A stretch of DNA of 64,000 nucleotides from Zea mays (taxonomy: Eukaryota; Streptophyta; Magnoliopsida; Poales; Poaceae): positions 4,588,850 through 4,652,849 of the forward strand of contig NC_050102.1 in the NCBI RefSeq assembly GCF_902167145.1, written 5' to 3'. Position 1 is the stretch's first letter. Each line of letters opens with the position of its first letter. The position numbers and the translations under genes were made by a program. This document shows positions 35,938 through 45,495 of the stretch, piece by piece. Under the pieces are notes generated by a model. It was not told the origin of the DNA and searched no databases. It saw only the letters and a list, made by a program, of their open reading frames with translations.

Positions 35938-37186
35938 TGAAAGGGAATTAGGCTTACACCTTTTTCCTAATTGATTTTGGTGGTTGAATTGCCCAACACA
36001 AATAATTGGACTAACTAGTTTGCTCTAGTCTATAAGTCTTACAGGTGCCAAAGGTTCACAATAAACCTATAAAAAGACCAAGAAAAGGTTCAAACAAAGA
36101 GAGCAAAAGATATCCCAAATGGCACCCTGGTCTAGCGCACCGGACTGTCCGGTGCACCACCAGACAGTGTCCGGAGCACCAGGGCACTCGACGCTGAACT
36201 CGCTGCCTTCGGGAAAATGGGAGGCCGCTCCGCTATAATTCACTGGACTGTCCGGTGAAGCACTGGACAGTGTCCGGTGTCACACCGGACTGTGTCCGGT
36301 GTCACACCGGACTGTCCGGTGTGCCAGCGGAGCAACGGCTACTCCGCGCGCAACGGTCGATTGCAACGCATTTAATGCGCGCCTGCGCGCGCAGAGGATA
36401 GAGCACGCGCAGTTGGCGCACCGAACAGTCTACAGGACATGTCCGGTGCACCACCGGACAGCCCAGAGGCCCCACCAGTCAGAGCTCCAACGGTCAGAAC
36501 CCAACGGCCGGCTGACGTGGCTGGCGCACCGGACAGTGTCCGGTGGCGCACCGGACTGTCCTGTGCGCCATGCGACAGCAGCCTCCAACGACCACATTTT
36601 GGTGGTTGGGGCTATAAATACCCCAACCACCCCACATTCAATAGTATCCAAGTTTTCCACCTTCAACACATTACAAGAGCTATAGCATTCAATTCTAGAC
36701 ACTTCAAAGAGATCAAATCCTCTCCCAAGTCCGGAATCACTCCAAATCACATAGTGACTAGAGAGAGTGACATTTGTGTTCACTTGAGCTCTTGCGCTTG
36801 GATTGCTTCTTTTCTTTCTCATTCTTCTTGTGATCAAACTCAATTGTAACCAAGGCAAGAGACACCAATTGTGTGGTGGTCCTTGCGGGAACTTCGTGTT
36901 CCGTTTGATTGAGAAGAGAAGCTCACTCGGTCTAAGTGACCGTTTGAGAGAGGGAAAGGGTTGAAAGAGACCCGGTCTTCATGACCACCTCAACGGGGAG
37001 TAGGTTTGCAAGAACCGAACCTCGGTAAAACAAATCATCGTGTCTCACTCTTTATTTGCTCATGATTTGTTTTGCGCCCTCTCTCTCGGACTCGTTTATA
37101 TTTCTAACGCTAACCCGGCTTGTAGTTGTGCTTAAGTTTATAAATTTCAGATTCGCCCTATTCACCCCCCCTCTAGGCGACTTTCA
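35938..37186 (+). repeat. Copia 3' LTR
   Basis: The LTR is 1249 bp, 43 bp longer than the 5' LTR. Much of the difference falls in the palindrome region at about 36240-36320, where GTCACACCGGACTGTGTCCGG units are repeated. TATAAATA is at 36613-36620. Confidence 0.93.
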
Positions 37187-37509
37187 CAAACCGCCACGAA
37201 AATAGCCGCCTGCGTGATGGAGTTGGGGTTGAAGTTGTGAAGCTCCACCCCGTAGTAATGCGGGAGCGCCCGCATGAAGTGGTTCGCCGGCATCCCAAAC
37301 CCCCGCTCATGGAAGTGGGTGGAACTGACCACGTACCCCAGCGGCGGAGTCGGGTCGGCCTCGCTCCCGGGGGCCAACCACTCAGGCTGCGACCCGCCAG
37401 AGAGAGGACGGATCAAACCCTCGGTAACAAGGGCCTGTAGATCCTCCACAGTGACGGTGGAGAAAGGCCACGGGTCACGCGGCGGAATGACGGTCGCCTT
37501 GTCAGCCAT
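37187..37509 (-). pseudogene. E1 antisense gene, 5' portion
   Basis: The ATG is at 37509 (MADKATVIPPRDPWPF). About 106 codons resemble the start of the E2 antisense protein (HERGFG, FMRAL, YGVELHNF, AAIFVAVC) before the copia insertion interrupts it; the gene resumes at 27925. No stop occurs within this piece. Confidence 0.75.
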
Positions 37510-37650
37510 CGCCGAGCTAAAGCGGTGGAAGCGGAGGGGATGAGGTGCGCGGTTTTCTCTTCTCTGTCTACTCTCTTAGGTTGCAAAAACAAAAGCAGAA
37601 GACAAGCGCAAGTGGAAAGGTAAAGAACCACTGTCGGCCCCTCTTCCGGG

Positions 37651-37658
37651 TATATAAA
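37651..37658 (-). promoter_or_regulatory. TATA-like element upstream of the E1 antisense gene
   Basis: TATATAAA (read on +) lies 142 bp upstream of the minus-strand ATG at 37509, matching the E2 position. Confidence 0.5.
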
Positions 37659-37699
37659 GGCCCGGGCGAAATTCACCCGAAACTTCGCCTGAACCCTTC

Positions 37700-38863
37700 G
37701 TGAATTTCAAACTCAATGGCAAAACGATTTTCCCGTTCCTCAACCAACTCGCGCACACGCAACAGATACCCCGCGAGTCGCCCGTCCGATCGCATTAACT
37801 CCCTGGCAGGACACACGTCTCCTCTGGCAGATGGGCGGGCGCCGTTTCGCCTCTGTCATGATGACCGCCTCAAAAAAGGTGTGCCACACTGTTTCGAAAT
37901 ATCTCCTTTCTTCCTTTCCTCTCTCTTTCTCTCTCTCTGCAGGGATCGGGAAAGGGGACATTTCGAAGGAGCCCTTCGCAGCAAAAGAAACGGGCCCCGA
38001 GCCCTCCTACTGATCAGGGGTTCGAAGGTTGTGCCCTACGGGGTTCGACAACCGCCCCAGAGCACTCGGGCTCTGAGCCCTTTACTGATCAGGGGTTCGA
38101 AGGCTGGCCCCTCGGAGGGATTCGACAACCGCCCCAGAACATGCAGAGTCTAGGATGACCCTGGGTACGTCCGTTACATGGCCAAGGCTCGGGCTACGCT
38201 CCCGAGGTACACTAAGACATTTCCGAGACCAGCGGGAACAGTTTGTAATGGAATACCACCGAAGGGAGGCACCGAGCCCTCAGACCCTATCAAATGGGTC
38301 CGGGTCCAGCGAATCACCCGCAGGTACTTTTGGAGCGCGCCTCTGGGCCACTAGCTGACCCTTATCGAACGGGGCTCGGGCGTCTGCTCGGGTTCCCCAA
38401 TAGCAACTCACTGGAAACACCATGTTCGACGCCCACCGAGGGTAACATGGCGCATTCCCCCCTCCTTGCGGAAAGGCGACGAAGGGGCATACAATAAAAG
38501 GCCGAGACGGTCCTCGATCGTCCTCTTGCTCCGTGCAGAGGCTCGAAGGCTGCTCTCGCACCAGGCTACAACCACATTGTTGACCACGTCAACAAACCAG
38601 CCTAAAAAACTCGGAGCCTGACCATGCACCCGGCCTGCGGCCAGGCCGCATGAGGGAACAACAAGGCCGACCGAGGAATCACAAAAAGAATTAAGACCTC
38701 AGAGGAGTCAAACAACTCCTCCGAGGCCTCGGGGGCTACACCCGACGGGTGCGCTCGCGCGCACCCATCGGAACAAAATATAACCGAAAAAGGCCAGCCC
38801 CCTTGCAAAAATCCGGTAGAACCTCCAAGCGAGACTACACTCCCTTTGAGGCTCAGGGGCTAC
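37700..38863 (+). other. E1 untranslated region before the 3' LTR, with 75-bp repeat and polypurine tract
   Basis: Colinear with E2 21850-23118. Two repeat units start at 38010 and 38085. The polypurine tract (GAGGCTCAGGGGCTAC) ends at 38863. No gene is supported. Confidence 0.75.
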
Positions 38864-40176
38864 TGTCGGGTACCATAATTAGGGGTACCCCCAATACTCA
38901 TAAGCATGGCTGAAAAACATATTTAAAACAAACCATAAAGACCGGTAAGCATGGTTCAAAGTTAAGGCCTCATCTACCAAGGGACGCGATCTCGTCTCGC
39001 CCGAGCCCAGCCTCGGGCAAGAACAGTAGTCCCAAGCGGATTCACGCCTCGCCCGAGGGTCCCCTCAGGCAGCGGGCGCACCCCCGGCTCGCCCGAGGCT
39101 AAGCTCGGGCAAACTTTGTCGTATAGCAACCTCGGCCGAATCACCTTACCACCGACCGTATCGCATGCGCATTTAATGCGGGGATCACCTGACACCTTAT
39201 CCTCTGACACGCGCGCCTCAGTTGGCAAGGTCGAAATGACCGCAGTCACTTCGCCCCTTTACTGATCGTTCTGATAGGATAACAACACTATTCACCCCGT
39301 TCCGACTACTGTGCCAACCACCAGGGTAAGACTAACAACAGTAAGTCACGTCCTCTCCCGAGTTCAGCCTCGGGCGCAACAGGGAGCTCCGCCTCGCCCG
39401 ACCCCAGCCTTGGCCTCGGGAGGAGTCATCACTACGCCCGACCCAGGCCTCGGCCTCAACCTCGGCCTCGAGAGAAGGTCTCCGCCTCGCCCGACCCTAG
39501 CCTTGGCCTCGGGAAGAGTCACAACCTCGCCCGACCTCAGCCTCGACCTCTACCTCGGCCTTAGGAGAAGGTCTCTGCCTCGCCCGACCTCAGCCTCGAC
39601 CTCAGGAGGAGTCACCGCCTCGCCCGACCTCGGCCTCGGACCGACTACGCTACAGGGGATACATCATTACCCTACCCCTAGCTAGCCACCTCAGGCTACG
39701 AAGGAACAAGACCGGTGTCACATCTAAATTACTCCGGTAACAGGTAATGATGATTCCCTGCATGCGTCCATGATGTCGATTGTTCTCAGCTCTCTACGAA
39801 GGCAAAGAAACGTCAGCAGGACCTGGGGCCGCACTGCCAGCTACGCTTCTACAAGGGGTCAAGCACTTCTCCGCCGGCCACGTTAGCACGAAGCTACACC
39901 CCCATATGTACAGCTGGATCATCTCCTTGTATCTATAAAAGGGGATGCTCAGGGCCTTCCCAAAAGGGGAGAAGGGGGCTAACTCAGACGGCTCACTTCA
40001 AGGCCAAACCCTCTCTCGCGAAGCTTGTAACCCCTACTACGAGCACCCCGGTGCAAGATAATATAAGCCTCATCCTCTCTCTTGTGTCTCATCTTGCATC
40101 AATCCATCTGGGCAGGGACACGCAGCGTCAAATTCACTAGTCGGTTGAGGGTCCTCGCGGGTCCAAAACACCGACA
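38864..40176 (+). repeat. E1 3' LTR
   Basis: The 1313-bp LTR starts TGTCGGGTACC and ends AACACCGACA, with TATAAAA at 39934-39940. After the first 40 bp it differs from the E2/E3 LTRs, so E1 belongs to a related but distinct subfamily. GC-rich imperfect repeats of CTCGCCCGACC lie at about 39370-39640. Confidence 0.88.
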
Positions 40177-40640
40177 ATAGCCCATTCCTATGTTCTGCCT
40201 TTCTCATTCCCCCCTCCCTGCAAAGCTCATTCTCATTCTCGTTCCCACGTACAACTAAAATTAAAAAACACATACTACCGCTACACCACATGTGTGTTTA
40301 TGTCTACATCTATGACAGTAAAAACATCTACTACATCTCTCCCCAAGCCTACCTTACTACCCTTGCACAATGCGTAGTAGTATATAAGTATCACCGAGAT
40401 TCTTGAATTATATTTTTGGATGGAAGAAGTAGTATTTAAAGAAGAGCCTGACATGCAATTTCTTTTGTTTGGATAATGTTTTCAACTTAAATTCCTTTTT
40501 TGCATGTGTGGCATTTATTCTCCATAATATTTTTTTCATAGGTCTGACTTGTGAGTCATTTTCATAAACCAACGTTAAGGATGGATCCATGTTTCTTGCT
40601 TGGAAACCCCGAACAAACACTACTAGCAGGAGGCACTCAC
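40177..40640. other. Intergenic sequence beyond the retrotransposon cluster
   Basis: Moderately AT-rich. I see no gene, LTR or Helitron 5' end here. Confidence 0.5.
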
Positions 40641-40649
40641 ATTGGCATC

Positions 40650-41215
40650 GCTCATCGACGACGAGAAGAAGCTTGACGACTGCAGTTCGACCTCTGGAAG
40701 CAGTCCTACGTGGCCGCATGAGTCGATGTGTATGACAAGCTTCGAGCAGTGCGTTGTCCATCGTCAAGCAGAGGGACCTCATGGTCGTTGCCAACGTCGA
40801 CAACTCTCGGGTTGTTCTGGGCACCGCATCCAACGACGGCGCCATCACGTCGTCCAGCTCATCGTCCATCTGAAGCCCAACCTGCCATGTAAGTCGCTAC
40901 TGACCGGCCATGAACTCTTATGCGCTGGGACGACGGTCGTTGTTGACGTTGTGTGAGTGTCCTCGAACATGATGTATGTAGAGGAGTAGTGCATCCGTTG
41001 GTGCAACGGCCAGGTGTACTATCTTGCTGATGAGCCCAATGTGCACTTCATCTGGCAGCTCAGCCAAGAGTCATCAGTACTCACCATGCCGCGCGCGTTC
41101 GACGACTACTATATCGTGGACTGTGGCATCATCTCGGCACCGGAGGTGACGCAGAGGAGGGCCGACAGCAATGATCAGTTCGTCATCCTCCCCAACGTCG
41201 GGGTAGCTTTTTGTG
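40650..41215 (+). pseudogene. Protein phosphatase 2C gene fragment
   Basis: Translated pieces match plant PP2C motifs in order: FDLWKQSYVAA, then DLMVVANVDNSRVVLGTASNDG (normally VANVGDSRAVL), LKPNLP, CNGQVYYLADEPNVHFIWQ, MPRAFDDY (normally MSRAFGDY) and ISAPEVTQRR...DQFVILPNVG. A stop and frame changes occur near 40720-40760. A GT-AG intron is still visible (about 40890-40975), so the copy is not a retrocopy. It stops at the GGG|GTAGC splice donor (about 41210) with no following exon. The metal-binding Asp of RAFGDY is followed by another Asp here, but the DG motif is lost. Confidence 0.7.
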
Positions 41216-41542
41216 CTGGTCTGCTTTTGATTCTCTTCGCAAACACACACAATTGCTTTTTTGTTTAAGCAAGCGTGTACGGTGGTGTGTGCCTGATGGC
41301 TAACGATGTACGAGGGAATTTCTTCCGGCAGGCGTGGGGTGTGCTCTCTTATGATGAAACCATGAAAATCGTGACATATATTAAAGTCCGCATGATACTG
41401 ATGGTTGTAATGTAGTGGTGAAACAACTACATTAAAATAACAAAATATATGTATAACTAGGATCATAAATAAATTATGAAACATTTTCTTATAACAATAT
41501 AACACATATTTTATATATAAGTTACTGTGCTATTATATGTCC
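41216..41542. other. Sequence between the PP2C fragment and the degenerate Helitron end
   Basis: AT-rich, with no supported gene. Confidence 0.5.
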
Positions 41543-41570
41543 TCGTTGTAACGCACGGCCACCCAGAACT
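41543..41570 (+). mobile_element. Degenerate Helitron 3' end
   Basis: The 16 bases TCGTTGTAACGCACGG match the left 16 positions of the maize Helitron 3' consensus as I recall it. Four positions where CTAG is expected (41567-41570) read AACT. No convincing 5' end was found, so the element's extent is unknown; it could include the PP2C fragment, which has the same orientation. Confidence 0.4.
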
Positions 41571-41817
41571 GACCCGGATCGTGCGCCACGCCTTCCTCAG
41601 TCCGCGCCATCCCAACCGGACGACCATGACGCGTTCCCGCGCGTCGAACTCCACTAATAACGCGAGACTCTCGCGCTCATACATGCATGCAGATAGCAGA
41701 GCTTATTTTGACAGACACTAGAAAGACTGAAAACGAAATGGAACAACAGCATCTGGAACATAAACTTGTGGGGGAAAACCGACAAAGATATATAGCTCCG
41801 CCATTGACTTGAATCTA

Positions 41818-43917
41818 TCATGCAACAGCTGAAGGCCCAGAGCCTAGATTAGCTTGTTCCTCCTGATCCTCATTTTTCACAGAATTAAGGTAGAGAATGC
41901 CTGCATGAGCAAGCAGAGCCCAGATGTGCGTGAGGAACTCCCCGCCACTTTCAAGGTGTTGCATGTGTTGCTTGGTGGTGTAGTGCGACTTAGCGGCATG
42001 GATGGTTGTCTTGGCCCAGAAATCTTGCAGCGCCTTCCAGCGATCCCCATCCGCCATCCTCTCCAGCTGCTTACCGAGCTCGATGCCTTTATGGAAGATA
42101 TTCCGAGCGTCGTCGTCTTGTTCCGTGGGTTCTCCCATCACCTTGTGTGCCAACTCTGCTATATCGGCTTCATGGTACGGAAGCAGTTCTGGGACAGATC
42201 CAATCAAGTACGCACAGTATCTAGACAAATGAACTGCAACGCCTCGGTCATCATCTCGAGGAGTAGTCCGACTCCGATTAGTAGGAGCACGGCCAGAGGA
42301 AATATCACAGTGTTCAGTTGCGACGTGCCAAATTAGAATGACTTCCAGCTGAGAGAGGCCCTTGAGTGCCCAAGAATACGTACGGAACGGCATCTGGTCC
42401 TGCCATTGCGATGTTTCTACGGCGTCGTCCTCCTTGCCGCCATACGTTGATATGAGCGATCTAGCAACAGCTCTCTTCACTGCATCAGAAACCTCCACTG
42501 GATCTTTCTGTTCTATCCTGTTTCTCATCAATGAGTGCTGCTTCATCCTGTTTCTCATCAGCTGTCCAGAAAACGTGACCCTTCTAAGGAAAGCGATGAC
42601 TGTTCCAAAGATGGATGGGCTGATTTCATACCATTGTTTCTTGACGTGCATGGTGGCTAGTGATACCTGGGCCCAGTCCGATGACAGATAAAATGCCACA
42701 TGCACCAGCTCCACTATGAGGGCAATACCCAGAAGCAGTAGAGTGATGATGTAGTTAGCTCTTGAGATGCGTACTTCAATGATCGGATTTGGCGTCTCAA
42801 GTACCAGTGAATTCCTGACGGCAAACACCCCAACGGTTATGATTAGAACGATCTTTGCTAAAACCAAAGACTGGATGACCGGCACCGGTAGCTGATTAGT
42901 CATTACGAAGGTGTAGCAGTACTTTGTGAAGAAGAAATCATAGCAGAAGCCCAGCTCTGCCTCGATAATCCTGAACGCTCTTTCGAAATCCCATCCAGAG
43001 GGCAGCAGTTTCTTGAATACGAAATCATGGTCTTTTATTTCAGGGATGATCTTGGGTTGGACGACTAGCCCAAAGAAGCGCCTTACAATGAGCTGCCGAA
43101 ACAAAGCATGGGACAGGCATAGGTCTTTCAGACAAGCTGAGGAGCGGACATCCAGACAATACCATATCTGGTCGATGGTAATGAGTCCACCTCCAAACGG
43201 ACGGTAGCAGACTGCATACCCGTAGCCCTTCATGCTCTGAGGGTCATACTCTTCCGTCTCTGCGGCCTGTATGCCGAAACGGATCTTCGTTGGGCGGAAG
43301 AAAAGATTCCATTTCTGCGTCTTGTTGTATCCCCCAACTGCTAGACCCATGGATTCGCAGAGCTTTGTGAATAAAGCGAAATAAAAGAGGGCGACGACGC
43401 AATTGGAACTTGCTCTGGGATTCTTGGGATGCCGCTGCAGGTTCAGGTCTGCCTTGAAGGTATAAGCGTTTGGATCAAGGAGCAGACCGAACATGATCCA
43501 GTAGAAAACGTACTTGATGATGTCGACTGCACCCTCCATGTACTTGTTGTAGAAGCTGCCACAGAAATCATAGTCCTGTACGGCGGTGGTGCCCGCCGAA
43601 GCCATGACGAGAAAAGCAGCCCAGACGGGATACAACGAGTTCTTGATTGGGGAGGACTGCATCGTACCAAGGGTGTAGATGATGAGAGCCTCCATGAGTT
43701 TGGAAGACGCCCGCAGGACAGTGCTGGCGAAGGAGCTACGCCACCGCCGCCTGTAGAAGCCCAAGAAGAGCTGGAGCAGCAGCAGCGCAGCAGCCGCTAG
43801 CACCAGACCTTCCACCTGGGCGATCGTCCTCCTTGGGTGGTTCAGCCAAGGGGACAGAGCCTGCATTGCCCTCGTCATGTTTACTGCTCCATCTGGGTTG
43901 GAGCCCGGCGGATCCAT
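41818..43917 (-). CDS. DUF4220/DUF594 plant membrane protein
   Basis: This is an uninterrupted single-exon frame of 699 residues from MDPPGSNPDG, within the 600-750 length usual for the grass family. The N-terminal half (DUF4220) has hydrophobic helices at about residues 37-57, 82-108, 135-152 and 172-190, with more at about 350-375 and 395-420. The C-terminal DUF594 region is recognisable as GIELGKQLE, then WKALQDFWAK and ESGGEFLTHIWALLAHAGI. These proteins are predicted plasma-membrane or endomembrane proteins expanded in grasses; their biochemical role is not known. A short internal duplication (two near copies of a LMRNR segment, about residue 452-470) is visible. The gene looks intact. 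The Helitron ends 376 bp upstream. Confidence 0.88.
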   Translation of the reverse strand: MDPPGSNPDGAVNMTRAMQALSPWLNHPRRTIAQVEGLVLAAAALLLLQLFLGFYRRRWRSSFASTVLRASSKLMEALIIYTLGTMQSSPIKNSLYPVWAAFLVMASAGTTAVQDYDFCGSFYNKYMEGAVDIIKYVFYWIMFGLLLDPNAYTFKADLNLQRHPKNPRASSNCVVALFYFALFTKLCESMGLAVGGYNKTQKWNLFFRPTKIRFGIQAAETEEYDPQSMKGYGYAVCYRPFGGGLITIDQIWYCLDVRSSACLKDLCLSHALFRQLIVRRFFGLVVQPKIIPEIKDHDFVFKKLLPSGWDFERAFRIIEAELGFCYDFFFTKYCYTFVMTNQLPVPVIQSLVLAKIVLIITVGVFAVRNSLVLETPNPIIEVRISRANYIITLLLLGIALIVELVHVAFYLSSDWAQVSLATMHVKKQWYEISPSIFGTVIAFLRRVTFSGQLMRNRMKQHSLMRNRIEQKDPVEVSDAVKRAVARSLISTYGGKEDDAVETSQWQDQMPFRTYSWALKGLSQLEVILIWHVATEHCDISSGRAPTNRSRTTPRDDDRGVAVHLSRYCAYLIGSVPELLPYHEADIAELAHKVMGEPTEQDDDARNIFHKGIELGKQLERMADGDRWKALQDFWAKTTIHAAKSHYTTKQHMQHLESGGEFLTHIWALLAHAGILYLNSVKNEDQEEQANLGSGPSAVA

Positions 43918-44292
43918 GGATCGGAGGAGGCTAGGATGGATGGATAGGTTGATCAGAGATGAATGGAGGTGTGTGCGTTGCTGTACGTTGCTCTTGAGGA
44001 ATTTGGTGTTTGTCTCGGAAGCTGGCTGTGTGTGTACTGTATAGTGCTGCTGCTGCCGGCCGGCCGGCTTCCTCCGACTAACGGTAGGAGTACTCCCCTC
44101 CTATGTATTTTGAAGGTGTTTGTTGTCTCGGAAGATGGCGACTGTCACGCAGCTTTAGGTTTCATTCGATTACTTTGGTTTGGACCTACAAATCGTTGTA
44201 GCTTACTATCAAGATACGTTCTCGTCATGATCGTATAATTATAAACAATTGATGTGCAAACCGGCGGCATAAGTAAGCATCTTCTTCCTTCA
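43918..44292 (-). promoter_or_regulatory. Short upstream region of the DUF4220 gene, bounded by the Helitron
   Basis: Only 375 bp separate the start codon from the Helitron 3' terminus. A weak TATA-like CTATACAG is present on the minus strand at 44045-44038, about 120 bp upstream of the ATG. Assigning a start site is speculative. Confidence 0.3.
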
Positions 44293-44321
44293 CTAGGTGA
44301 GTGCCCGTGCGTTGCAACGGG
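44293..44321 (-). other. Helitron 3' terminus: hairpin and CTAG
   Basis: A stem CCCGT/ACGGG (44304-44308 with 44317-44321) is followed, on the minus strand, by seven bases and CTAG at 44296-44293, then host T. This is the rolling-circle termination structure of the family. Confidence 0.85.
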
Positions 44322-45495
44322 AACATGTAATACCGTTGGAGGAAGGGAGCACAGGGGAGGGTGTGAGGAGGCATCGTCTGTACAGGGAAGAAGAACACGG
44401 ATCTAGGTTTTTCCTTGGGAAGCTAGGAGTCTTAGGGGCATACACTGCTTAGTGCCTTGGGAAGCTAGGGGCCTTCGAGGTTTATACTGTTAGGTTATAG
44501 GACACAAGGTATAAGAACGACCACATCTAAGCTCTAGCCTTAGATCTGTGCTTTAATATGCGATAGGCGAAAAGATTTTTCAATCTCAGTTTAAAATTCA
44601 CTCTCATAATGGACTAAACTCAGAACCTAAGCTATGTTACTAATGACCCTGTTTGCTTAAAATTCACTCTAATAATGGCCATGTTTGCTTCATTTTTTTT
44701 AGCTTCTGGCCATAAAAAAATGCCGCGGACCGCCAAACGCTCAACTTTTCAGTCCGCTTTTATAAGATTCGATTTGGTAAAAATCATCCAAAAATCAATA
44801 TAAACACATAATCGACCGAGTTGTTGCAATAATAATAATCCGTCATTTTCTAGATTCCAAACGTTATGAAAATCTTCGTCTCTCTTCACAAGTAATCTCG
44901 ACGATACCTACATTATTCCCACAGCCAGGTTATCATAAAAGCTAAACCAAACAGGTGGCAGTTTGGCAGCACAAAAGCAACAGAGCAAAGGTGCTATGCC
45001 GTCCTGCTCCTACCGTTGCTTCGGTAGTACCTGCTGCTTCTGCTCGTTCACGGCACCTCAACACAGATCAAAGCGATGACAACCGAGCTCCCAGCACAAG
45101 CCAGCTCCAGTAAAGTTTATTTTCAGCAGGGCATGTTGGCTGAGGCGACAGGCGACGGATAGACTCTATATTATATGGATTTCCGACCACATCTTCATAT
45201 GTCCCTCTTAGGTCCAATCTTAGATTAGAGAAGGAGATATTCACGACTACTGGCGGTTTCATTATGGGGGCAGGTCATGATCAAAGACTCTAGAATGAAC
45301 AGGTCGCAAGCGGAGGAGCTGCACGTTCAGCGTCGTCTCGTCTCGTTGAGGACGCACACCCACGACCAAAGCAAATCTGCAGGCATCAACACCATCCCCG
45401 TCATCCGTCAGAGTTGAGATTTGAGAACGCACTCCTCACTTCCTCAGCCACAACAGTCAACAGCAAATGAGTGTCCAGGCACAGGCGGCAGCAGC
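44322..45495. other. Helitron interior downstream of the MADS-box gene
   Basis: No gene is supported. A possible MITE lies at about 44679-44958. The remainder may include the captured gene's 3' flank. Confidence 0.45.
44679..44958. mobile_element. Possible MITE (hAT-like ends)
   Basis: The ends resemble imperfect inverted repeats (ATGTTTGCTTCA on the left, and TGTTTGGTTTAGC when the right end is reverse-complemented), enclosing AT-rich non-coding sequence of about 280 bp. No clean target duplication was seen. Confidence 0.3.

Larger units (their letters stand above)
27926..37186 (+). mobile_element. Ji/Opie-type Ty1/copia retrotransposon (Sirevirus lineage) nested in E1
   Basis: The element is 9261 bp with LTRs of 1206 and 1249 bp that start TGAAAGGGAATTAGG and end GGCGACTTTCA. 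Sirevirus traits visible here are an initiator-Met PBS, a long coiled-coil Gag extension, several copies of AAAGGGGGAGA before the 3' LTR, and CACCGGACTGTCCGGTG palindromes in the LTRs. Domain order is Gag, protease, integrase, RT and RNase H, which is the copia order. At least three frameshifts and one nonsense codon disable it. I name it Ji/Opie-type from LTR memory; Ji versus Opie is not resolved. Confidence 0.9.
1..40176 (+). mobile_element. E1: outer Ty3/gypsy (Tat lineage, Huck-like) element, 5' end outside the window
   Basis: E1 is present as four separated pieces: 1-588, 7989-9608, 24484-27925 and 37187-40176, about 8.6 kb of its own sequence. Reading the pieces in order gives second RNase H, integrase, a spacer, an antisense gene, a polypurine tract and a 3' LTR. 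This is the layout of Tat-lineage gypsy elements with an extra antisense gene. The gaps are occupied by zeon, E2 and a copia element, each flanked by a 5-bp duplication of E1 sequence, so E1 is older than all three. The piece order is confirmed by colinearity with E2, which carries the uninterrupted version. The exact family is uncertain because its 3' LTR differs from the E2/E3 type. Confidence 0.88.

Noticed and set aside
35115..35951. Short frames after copia pol, possible envelope-like gene
   Set aside because: The pieces are under 85 codons, lack membrane or coiled-coil features and are interrupted by polypurine tracts.
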